This document shows positions 1-5,853 of a DNA stretch of 16,939 nt, piece after piece; position 1 is the stretch's first letter, and the number at the start of each line of letters is the position of its first letter. Source of the DNA: Spirochaetaceae bacterium (GTDB lineage: Bacteria > Spirochaetota > Spirochaetia > Treponematales > Breznakiellaceae); NCBI GenBank assembly GCA_031278295.1, contig JAITKQ010000192.1, forward strand, positions 1 to 16,939, in the 5' to 3' direction. The notes under the pieces were generated by a model. It was given only the letters and a program-made list of their open reading frames with translations, was not told the DNA's origin and searched no databases. The translations under genes and the position numbers were made by a program.

Positions 1-134
1 CGGTAATGGCTTTTGTTCCCCTCTCCCGGTCAGATTACCCTGTTTCTTGCCGCTATGTCAACCAGATCTCAAATCTTCGGAAATTTGCCCGTTTCCAGGC
101 GTGACTGAATAGTTACAAATCTTTTATGTAATTC
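1..134. other. Left-edge non-coding stretch
   Basis: I see no convincing gene here. The 71-codon minus-strand open frame over 69-284 reads through the repeat and the C14 tract and looks spurious. The stretch may be the downstream flank of a gene to the left of the window. It contains a short imperfect inverted pair, GGAAA near 79 and TTTCC near 92, and nothing else I can name. Confidence 0.4.
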
Positions 135-305
135 GGGCGCATTTCCGGCACTTCGTGCCGGAAACCGTGCTTTACGGGGTTCCGCCAGGCAAGCCCCTTG
201 GGTTGCCCCTCCATTCCCTGCGGTAACACTACGCCCCCCCCCCCCCCAATCCCCGCGTTTCGTACCCGACGGCTTTTTCGTCAATTCCGGTAAATGTAAA
301 ATTAC
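135..305 (-). repeat. Modular intergenic repeat, copy A (short form)
   Basis: Read on the minus strand, this copy starts with the head GTAATTTTACATTTA (305 to 291). It continues through a conserved block containing GAAAAAGCC and ACGAAACGCGGGGATT, then a G14 tract, and ends with a tail containing CGGTTTCCGGC and GGAAATGCGCCC. The head block recurs on the plus strand at 12872 and 16376, and the tail recurs at 16891-16919. This copy lacks the long central units seen in the other two. The tail forms a 10-bp perfect hairpin at 142-164 (arms 142-151 and 155-164). It is not a recognised insertion sequence: there is no transposase and there are no obvious target-site duplications. Confidence 0.75.
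234..247. repeat. C14 homopolymer tract inside repeat copy A
   Basis: There are fourteen consecutive C on the plus strand (G14 in the orientation of the repeat). At the same place in the repeat, copy C has G7 (16439-16445) and copy B has GGAGGG, so this position is length-variable between copies. Tracts of this length are prone to slippage and to sequencing error. Confidence 0.9.
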
Positions 306-313
306 CGGAATTG
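282..313. repeat. 12-bp perfect inverted repeat at the head of repeat copy A
   Basis: The arm CAATTCCGGTAA (282-293) is the exact reverse complement of TTACCGGAATTG (302-313), with an 8-nt loop. It overlaps the repeat head and lies just upstream of the candidate promoter of the downstream operon. No T-run follows on either strand, so an intrinsic terminator is not clearly supported. A repeat boundary structure is equally possible. Confidence 0.6.
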
Positions 314-325
314 CCGCATCCGCCC

Positions 326-354
326 TTAACCATGTCTTTATTTTCTGCTAGAAT
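326..354 (+). promoter_or_regulatory. Candidate sigma70-type promoter for the 445-5445 operon
   Basis: TTAACC (326-331, 4 of 6 matches to TTGACA) is separated by 17 nt from TAGAAT (349-354, 5 of 6 matches to TATAAT). It lies about 90 nt upstream of the first start codon. This is a consensus match only; no transcription data are available. Confidence 0.35.
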
Positions 355-444
355 CAACCGATAAATTCAGAAAAGGGTCTAAATAGCCGGGGCTGTTCAA
401 AATTTTGTTTTGCGGTACCTGTTTATTTGGATATGGAGTAAGGC

Positions 445-1971
445 ATGGAAAGCGGAAAAAAAACCTCGATATTCAGTGATCGCGGATCTATTGGCTCTGC
501 CGACGAACTTGATGAATACGGCGTATGGGTAAAGATCGAACCGGAAGACATTGCCTTTGATGACGGCGCTTTCCTGGCTGGAACGGGCAAAGCGTCCGAG
601 GTAAAGAACATAGGAAGCGGCCTGGATTTTGACCCCTACGGTACCGGTACATACGAGGCGGACCTGGTTTCAGGCGGCGCGAAAAAAGATACACACACCG
701 TCTATCAGAAAAATTCCCCTGAAGAAGGTCTCGATCTGTACGCACAGGCCGAAATGGATGCGTCAGGGCTTTCCGGTTTTGACATAGACTTTGAGGACGG
801 CGGGGCGGACGATGTAAGCCTGGAGGCAGCCGCCGTGGACAGCGCCGGTTTTGACACGGACTTTGGGGACGGCGGGGCGGACGATGTAAGACTGGGGGCA
901 GCCGCCGTGGACAGCGCCGGCCTTGGCATAGACTTTGGGGGCGGCGGGGCGGACGACTACGATTTTGAGATCAGCCTTGACGATATTCCTGAAACGCCGC
1001 AGACCGGCGGAGAACCCGAAGCGCCGAAAACAGACAGTCCCGTTTCGTCCCGGAATGAGTCTCCGGCAAACGAACTTTTATTAAAAATTGTCGATGAGCT
1101 TTCAACAATAAAGGCTGAGCTGAACAGCCTAAAGGATGAAATCTCGACGATTCGCGGGGACGCTTCAGGGGCTAACGATGTAACTTCCGTACCCGAACCG
1201 GAACCCGAACCCGTACCGGATGAGTTTGGTTCCGAGACGCTATCGGCCGCCGAGCTTGACGCGATGCTAAATAACGTCAAAATCGAAAGTACAGAAACCG
1301 GTGAGGGTGCGCCGCAGTACGCGGAAATTGACGCGCCTTTAGACAGTCCCGAAACAGTTGCGGTGGATGAAACATCGCCCGGCGGGGAACTTGATTCGCC
1401 TGAGGATAGGGCCGGGATTGTGGCGGAACCGGTGGAAACGGTAGCGGAGGCCGCGTCCCTGCCAGATGATACCCCTGTAGATCTGGATTTGGACGAAACG
1501 TCCGATCAGGCCTCCCCGGAAGCCGCTTTTGATGATTTTACAGAGGATTCCGGTGTTTTCGAAAAAGCCGGGGACGAGGATATTGTTGTGCCTGCCCCGG
1601 ACGAAGATACGGCGGAAGCCTTTTCCGATCTTACCGGGAAACCGGATTATCTGTCGCCGGACGAATTCGAGGACATAAACGAAAGCCGCTTGGCCGAACA
1701 TCCCCAGCCGGAGCTTACCGCCGAATCCCGTGTTGCGGAAATTCCGCCGGAGACGCCTGAAACAACGGCCACTCCGGCAACTTCCCGCACCGCCGTTCAA
1801 AACGCCTACGATCCGCTGAACTCGGCTCACTTCAGAAAAGATCTACAGATCGTTCTTTCATATATGGATAAACTGCTGGAAGCGCTGCCGGACGAAAAAA
1901 TCGAAGAGTTTGCGCTTTCCGAACAGTTTGATACTTATAAAAAAGTTTTCAGGGACTTGGGGCTCGTGTGA
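445..1971 (+). CDS. Acidic, low-complexity hypothetical protein with 24-aa repeats
   Basis: This 508-aa protein has unknown function. The ATG is preceded by GGAG at 435-438, a good Shine-Dalgarno at normal spacing. An N-terminal segment (about residues 22-36, containing YGVWVKIEPEDI) looks ordered and resembles the start of acidic treponeme hypothetical proteins, which is recall rather than a search result. Residues 111 to about 174 are 2.6 near-identical 24-aa repeats rich in Gly and Asp (for example DGGADDV). Residues about 208-238 are heptad-like and may form a short coiled coil. A long Glu/Pro/Asp-rich linker follows, and a more helical C-terminal segment starts near residue 450. There is no signal peptide or membrane segment, so it is probably cytoplasmic. 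It overlaps the next gene by 1 nt, and the tight operon with two DUF115 genes suggests a shared process. It could be a scaffold or adaptor, but nothing proves this. Confidence 0.85.
   Translation: MESGKKTSIFSDRGSIGSADELDEYGVWVKIEPEDIAFDDGAFLAGTGKASEVKNIGSGLDFDPYGTGTYEADLVSGGAKKDTHTVYQKNSPEEGLDLYAQAEMDASGLSGFDIDFEDGGADDVSLEAAAVDSAGFDTDFGDGGADDVRLGAAAVDSAGLGIDFGGGGADDYDFEISLDDIPETPQTGGEPEAPKTDSPVSSRNESPANELLLKIVDELSTIKAELNSLKDEISTIRGDASGANDVTSVPEPEPEPVPDEFGSETLSAAELDAMLNNVKIESTETGEGAPQYAEIDAPLDSPETVAVDETSPGGELDSPEDRAGIVAEPVETVAEAASLPDDTPVDLDLDETSDQASPEAAFDDFTEDSGVFEKAGDEDIVVPAPDEDTAEAFSDLTGKPDYLSPDEFEDINESRLAEHPQPELTAESRVAEIPPETPETTATPATSRTAVQNAYDPLNSAHFRKDLQIVLSYMDKLLEALPDEKIEEFALSEQFDTYKKVFRDLGLV
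775..966 (+). repeat. 72-nt in-frame tandem repeat (about 2.6 units)
   Basis: Units begin at 775, 847 and 919, exactly 72 nt (24 codons) apart. Each unit carries the shared DNA string GGCGGGGCGGACGA and encodes a Gly/Asp-rich block. The low divergence suggests recent duplication by slippage or unequal recombination. Because the period is a multiple of three, changes in copy number would keep the frame. Confidence 0.9.
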
Positions 1972-2291
1972 TGCAGGATTTGGAAACGCTCAGGCGTAAA
2001 CTCGATAATTACAAAAAGTTTCATTTGTCGCTACGCGGTTTTGTTTTGGATTTTCCAAAAGAGTTTGAAGAAAGGGCGAAACAAAACTTTTGTAAACAGG
2101 TAGGAGGCATGATTTCGTCCTTTGCCGTGGTCGTGCGCCTGCCAAGTCGGCGCGCACTGGTCTTGCTTCCCCAAAAGCAGGACTGCGCCCTCGTCGCGCA
2201 CAGGATTTGTGGTAACCTTGGGGCTGCCGCCATCTTTTTTTTCGAGTCAAACAATACGGATATAATCCTGGACCTTATTCGTAATTACTGA
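1971..2291 (+). CDS. Small hypothetical protein, 106 aa
   Basis: I do not recognise this protein. The preferred ATG overlaps the upstream TGA by one base; a GTG one codon earlier (1968) is possible. GGGG at 1959-1962 can serve as the Shine-Dalgarno. The N-terminus is a basic amphipathic segment (LRRKLDNYKKF). The middle contains ISSFAVVVRLPSRRALVLLPQ, which reads as beta-strand, turn, beta-strand. The C-terminus (AIFFFESNNTDIILDLIRNY) looks like a strand then a helix, suggesting a small alpha/beta fold. It has two Cys (residues 41 and 61 or close) without a metal motif. The stop is 3 nt before the next ATG, so it is very likely co-translated with the DUF115 genes. Confidence 0.75.
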   Translation: MQDLETLRRKLDNYKKFHLSLRGFVLDFPKEFEERAKQNFCKQVGGMISSFAVVVRLPSRRALVLLPQKQDCALVAHRICGNLGAAAIFFFESNNTDIILDLIRNY

Positions 2292-2294
2292 CGC

Positions 2295-3755
2295 ATGGAA
2301 GAAACGCTTGTACGCTCGCAATGCGGTTTGGACACTGTGCTTGTAGGACAAAAAACACTTCATTCACGTTACAACCCGCTAACGGAAGCGGAACGCTACA
2401 TAGTTTCGCTGAATCTGCCGGACAACATTCAATACATTATTTTGGCGGAATGCGGACTTTGCTATTTGATTCAGCCTTTACGCAGGAAATTTCCCGCCGC
2501 GAAAATAATCAGCCTGCACGCAAGCGCATTTTACCGGGGCAAGAGCGTCGCTCCGCCGGACGCGGAATGGCTGCCGGGCTCCTCCGTGAATCGCGGTGTA
2601 TTCCTGGAAAACGAGATCGACGATACCGAAGCGGATAAGGTTAAAATTATTGAATGGCGTCCTGCCGCCGATCTGTACGGGGAAGAATATTTAAATCTTG
2701 TCAAGGATATTACCACATTTGTAAAAAGGGCGGATGCCAACAAACGGACACGATCCGCCTTTGGAGAAAGGTGGGTAAAAAACGTTATTAAAAATTGTTT
2801 TTTTTTCAACAATGAAGTCGGGCTGTCGCTGCCTGAGCGCGGCGATTCCGCCTGCGTCGTTGCCGGGGCCGGTCCCGGTCTTGAGTATGCTTACAGCGCG
2901 ATTCGGCGTTTGACAAAAAGCGGCGCGTTTTTGATAGCCGTTTCGTCCGCGGCAGGCGCCTTGTTTCACGCGGGGCTAAGGCCGGATATCATTGTCGCCT
3001 GTGACGGCGGAAACTGGGCGCTTGTTCATCTCTTTGAAGCTGTACGTCTGTTTTGTAAAAAAGAAGCGCCGGCGTCCCCGGCGCTTGCGTTTAACCTGAG
3101 CGCCGCCCTGCCGTCGTGGTGCGCGGCATTCAGGTTGCTGCCTTTTGGCGACGGGACTCTATTCCAGAATCTCGCGCAAAAATGTTTCGGTATGCCGCCG
3201 CTGTCTTTTCCGCAACGCGGAACGGTCGGCGCGTCCGCCCTCGATCTTGCTTTTTATCTGTCCGGCGGTACGGTCTATACGGCGGGAATCGATTTTTCGC
3301 ACAAAGATATACGTACACACGCGAAACCTTACGCCTTTGATAAAATTTTGTTTGGCGCGGCAGACCGCCTGCATCCCGTGTACAGCCTTCAGTTTGAACG
3401 TGCGGAAACAATCATTTCGTCCGGCGTCAATCGAATCTACCGGGATTGGTTTGCGGCGCAAGATTACCGGCGCAAAATACATCCTCTCACGGACAGTAAA
3501 CTTACTGTCGAAAGCTGTAGCGGAAAAACTAACGCGCGTATATTTGAATACAGCAAAAAAAACCGCGTAAAGATGCCCGTTACGCGCCTTGTAACGGCGC
3601 TTATAAATACGCTGGAAGCTCCGGAAACGGGCGGAAGGCTGACGGAGGAGTTGTCGACTCTGCTGTTAAACAGCCCTCCGGACGGGGAACGTCTGAGGGA
3701 GGAACTGCTGCGGGTAAGCGAAAAGTACCGTGTCATGGAAGCGCGGAATGGATAA
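2295..3755 (+). CDS. DUF115 / MptE-Maf-like family protein (first of two)
   Basis: This 486-aa protein carries the DUF115 core found in archaeal 6-hydroxymethylpterin diphosphokinase (MptE) and in bacterial Maf motility-accessory glycosyltransferases. The visible core signatures are AGAGPGLE (about 190-197), the nucleotide-binding-like loop; HAGLRPDIIVACDGG (about 225-240); and GTVGASALDLAFYLSGG with TAGIDFSH further on. A preceding family segment, FGERWVKNVIKN (about 156-167), matches FGKRWFSNIIRN in the next gene, so the two are divergent paralogues. The N-terminal 150 residues look like the usual extra Rossmann-like domain. The start ATG lies 3 nt after the upstream stop, with no strong ribosome site, consistent with translational coupling. 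In bacteria such proteins are tied to transfer of nonulosonic-type sugars to flagellin; for this protein that role is inferred, not shown. Confidence 0.8.
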   Translation: MEETLVRSQCGLDTVLVGQKTLHSRYNPLTEAERYIVSLNLPDNIQYIILAECGLCYLIQPLRRKFPAAKIISLHASAFYRGKSVAPPDAEWLPGSSVNRGVFLENEIDDTEADKVKIIEWRPAADLYGEEYLNLVKDITTFVKRADANKRTRSAFGERWVKNVIKNCFFFNNEVGLSLPERGDSACVVAGAGPGLEYAYSAIRRLTKSGAFLIAVSSAAGALFHAGLRPDIIVACDGGNWALVHLFEAVRLFCKKEAPASPALAFNLSAALPSWCAAFRLLPFGDGTLFQNLAQKCFGMPPLSFPQRGTVGASALDLAFYLSGGTVYTAGIDFSHKDIRTHAKPYAFDKILFGAADRLHPVYSLQFERAETIISSGVNRIYRDWFAAQDYRRKIHPLTDSKLTVESCSGKTNARIFEYSKKNRVKMPVTRLVTALINTLEAPETGGRLTEELSTLLLNSPPDGERLREELLRVSEKYRVMEARNG

Positions 3756-5445
3756 ACATATATTTTTTGAAAGAAATCTTTTGGCGCTTTCACGCGGTAA
3801 CCCGGCCCTGTGCACAAGGCTTAGCGGGGCGGAAACGACTCTGGGGCGTTATCGTTTTGTGGAAAGCAGCCGTGCCGGCCGCGAGATTCCGGCTTGGGTC
3901 GATTCGGGCGGCGCGGCGTATACCCTGCATTCTCTTGTATCGCCTGAACGCGAGGCGGAGAGGCTGGCTTCTACAGTAAAGCATGAACGGTATGTCGTGA
4001 TAATGGGGCTTGGCGCGGGCTACACGGCGGAAGCGATTCTGGCCAGCGATGATACCGCTTACTTACTGGCGATAGAATACGATATTGACGGGCTGGCGGA
4101 ACTTTTATGTCATTACGATTATATAAAAATATTTAATGACCCGCGTTTTTTTATTATTGTGGATCCAAAACCGCCCGAAATTGAAAACCATATTCTTGCC
4201 ACATTTCAGCCGGCGCTGCATAACGGCATACGGACTCTTCCGTTGCGCGCGCGTACAAGCCATGACGAGTCGCGTTTTGTGTCCGCGGCCGGGGCCCTCA
4301 GGTCCGCAATTGACAAGGTTGCCTCCGATTATTCCGTGCAGGCGCTGTTCGGCAAGCGCTGGTTTTCAAATATTATCCGCAACATTTTTACGGCGGAAAA
4401 ACAGTGCGGCGTATTCGCGCCGGTAAAACACGCGGCTATATGCGCGGCAGGCCCTTCACTGGATTTACAGCTTGGGATTATCGCAAAAAAACGAAAAACT
4501 TTTTTTCTTATATCAACGGATACCGCCCTGTCAACTTTACTGGAAGCGGGACTGCCGCCGGACGCCGTAATATCCATTGATTGCCAACATATAAGTTACC
4601 GTCATTTTATGAAGCGCCTGCCGCCCGACATTCCGCTGTTTCTGGACCTGTCCAGCCCGCCGCTTTTAACAGCGCTCGTGAAAACCCCTTTTTTCTTTTC
4701 AGGCGGACATCCGTTAAGCACTTATGTAACCCGTTTTTTCAGGCATTTTCCGGTAATAGATACTTCCGGTGCAAACGTTACCTTTGCCGCCCTGTCATTG
4801 GCGGAACGACTGGGCGCATCCGTTGTCGAGCTGTACGGAGCGGATTTTTCATACCCAAAGGGAAAGCTTTATACGCGCCCGGCCTACCTGTACCCCTACT
4901 TTCACAGGAAACAGAACCGTTTTAGCCCGGCGGAGAATCTTGCGGCTTCATTTTTGTACAACTCAAAATCGTTACGTCGTGTTGAAAATGCTTCTTCCTG
5001 GTACTATGAGACGCGCGCGCTCAGCATGTACCGTGAGAAATTTGAAGAAAAGGTTTTGTCCGCCGGCATAAGGCTGAATACAGCGCCGGGCGAAGGCGCG
5101 CCTGTCAAATTCTCCGCCGCCGCTTGCCGCGACAATCCTGACTTGATCTTTGAAATGAATACACCTGTACAGCTTCTTGCGGCGGGAAGCCCCGTGTGCG
5201 GGGCAAAGGAATTTTTGGAAACATACCGCCGGGAAATAAGTGAACTGCCTTCTCCTGAAGAAAATATCACGGTGTATCAGCGTAAATTGTCCGGTACGCA
5301 GTATTTGGTATTTACCACCCTGCTGCCGGCCCTGGCCGCGATAAAATACCGCCGCGCGGACTTGGGCGTAAAAGAATTGTTGTCCGCCGCAAAAAATTAT
5401 TGCGCCTCGGAAATACACAATGTAAACGCCGCACACCCGGGATAA
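3748..5445 (+). CDS. DUF115 / MptE-Maf-like family protein (second of two)
   Basis: This protein is 565 aa from the ATG at 3748, which overlaps the upstream stop by 8 nt (ATGGATAA). A GTG six codons upstream is possible but less likely. The N-terminal domain contains VVIMGLGAGYTAEAI (about 83-97), a Gly-rich Rossmann-type loop. The central DUF115 core has CAAGPSLDL (about 232-240), GLPPDAVISID (about 268-278) and SGANVTFAALSLAERLG with YGADFSYPKGK. AAGPSLD is closer to the family consensus than the GAGPGLE of the upstream paralogue. There is no signal peptide or membrane segment, so it is cytoplasmic. The partner gene, overlap and shared FGxRW..N motif suggest they work together, perhaps in protein or flagellin glycosylation. 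No reaction can be assigned from sequence alone. A C14 tract follows 18 nt after the stop. Confidence 0.82.
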   Translation: MDKHIFFERNLLALSRGNPALCTRLSGAETTLGRYRFVESSRAGREIPAWVDSGGAAYTLHSLVSPEREAERLASTVKHERYVVIMGLGAGYTAEAILASDDTAYLLAIEYDIDGLAELLCHYDYIKIFNDPRFFIIVDPKPPEIENHILATFQPALHNGIRTLPLRARTSHDESRFVSAAGALRSAIDKVASDYSVQALFGKRWFSNIIRNIFTAEKQCGVFAPVKHAAICAAGPSLDLQLGIIAKKRKTFFLISTDTALSTLLEAGLPPDAVISIDCQHISYRHFMKRLPPDIPLFLDLSSPPLLTALVKTPFFFSGGHPLSTYVTRFFRHFPVIDTSGANVTFAALSLAERLGASVVELYGADFSYPKGKLYTRPAYLYPYFHRKQNRFSPAENLAASFLYNSKSLRRVENASSWYYETRALSMYREKFEEKVLSAGIRLNTAPGEGAPVKFSAAACRDNPDLIFEMNTPVQLLAAGSPVCGAKEFLETYRREISELPSPEENITVYQRKLSGTQYLVFTTLLPALAAIKYRRADLGVKELLSAAKNYCASEIHNVNAAHPG

Positions 5446-5463
5446 GCGCCACGCCGCCGAACG

Positions 5464-5477
5464 CCCCCCCCCCCCCC
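5464..5477. repeat. C14 homopolymer tract downstream of the second DUF115 gene
   Basis: Fourteen consecutive C begin 18 nt after the TAA of the DUF115 gene. The tract is followed by ATG, but no credible gene starts there. Confidence 0.9.
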
Positions 5478-5630
5478 ATGCCCGGCTGCTTTAACATACA
5501 CGGGTGGATTCGCTGCCATGTGGGACTGTTCCAAAACAAATCGACTCTGCGCTAAACGGCACCGCATGGACGGGGGCACGGTGCGAAACTCCGGTTCGAC
5601 GGAACAGCCCCGGAAAAGTTTAGTAAATGG

Positions 5631-5690
5631 ACTTGTTCAAGAACCTATTTGAATGTGGGCAAAAGCCCACGGGTTCTTGAACAGGTTTTT
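5631..5690 (+). terminator. Compound hairpin with T-run, candidate terminator of the DUF115 operon
   Basis: The outer arms GTTCAAGAACC (5635-5645) and GGTTCTTGAAC (5672-5682) are perfect, and the stem extends to 5631 and 5686 with one T-G wobble. An inner perfect stem, GTGGGC (5655-5660) and GCCCAC (5665-5670), closes an AAAA loop. TTTTT (5686-5690) follows on the plus strand. A repeat-type hairpin that also terminates transcription is possible. Confidence 0.5.
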
Positions 5691-5697
5691 CAGCGGA

Positions 5698-5729
5698 AGT
5701 TGTTCAGAAACTGAGGTTTCTGAACAACT
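5698..5729. repeat. 14-bp perfect hairpin in the convergent gap
   Basis: The arms GTTGTTCAGAAAC (5699-5711) and GTTTCTGAACAAC (5716-5728) match exactly around a 4-nt loop, and the flanking A-T pair adds one more base pair. No T-run is seen on either side, so it may be a dispersed hairpin or an mRNA 3' end stabiliser rather than a classical terminator. Its arm resembles those of the hairpins at 5635 and 10968 (TTC, then A-rich, then AAC). Confidence 0.6.
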
Positions 5730-5839
5730 CTAATATCCGGTATTTGAAAAATATCCTAAATTATTCCTGGAAAAACCCAAGTACGGTACGGCATTCATAT
5801 TGAAAATTTGCCTTGCTGTGTAGTAAGGCTTCATTTTAT

Positions 5840-5853
5840 GGGGGGGGGGGGGG
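5840..5853. repeat. G14 tract abutting the stop codon of the hydrogenase-like gene
   Basis: Fourteen consecutive G on the plus strand are C14 on the coding (minus) strand. They start immediately after the TGA at 5856-5854. If the TGA were read through, the frame would give five proline codons and then TAA. Confidence 0.9.

Larger units (their letters stand above)
5446..5853. other. Convergent intergenic region rich in hairpins and homopolymers
   Basis: No gene is supported in this 408-nt gap between two converging operons. It holds a C14 tract, a 6-bp inverted pair (GCACCG 5559-5564 with CGGTGC 5579-5584), a compound hairpin (5631-5686), a 14-bp hairpin (5698-5729), a weak 5-bp stem (GCCTT 5810-5814 with AAGGC 5825-5829) and a G14 tract. 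The region probably ends transcription from both sides. Confidence 0.6.

Noticed and set aside
135..305. Repeat copy A as a possible insertion sequence remnant or MITE.
   Set aside because: No terminal inverted repeats shared between the two ends, no visible target duplication and no transposase; the modular match to copies B and C is the better description.
1339..1830. A 163-codon minus-strand open frame inside the acidic protein gene.
   Set aside because: Antisense to a gene with good start and coupling; Arg/Gly-rich composition is the expected mirror of an Asp/Glu/Pro-rich coding strand.
5593..5614. GGTTCGAC and ACAGCCCC strings that recall a tRNA T-arm or the end of a tmRNA.
   Set aside because: No acceptor stem, anticodon arm or D-arm can be paired at the right distances upstream.
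5446..5652. The reading frame of the second DUF115 gene stays open for 68 codons after its TAA, through the C14 tract.
   Set aside because: Composition is unlike the protein (Arg/Thr/Pro-rich, poly-Pro), it runs into the hairpin, and an open stretch of this length is not rare at this base composition. No sign that the TAA is bypassed.
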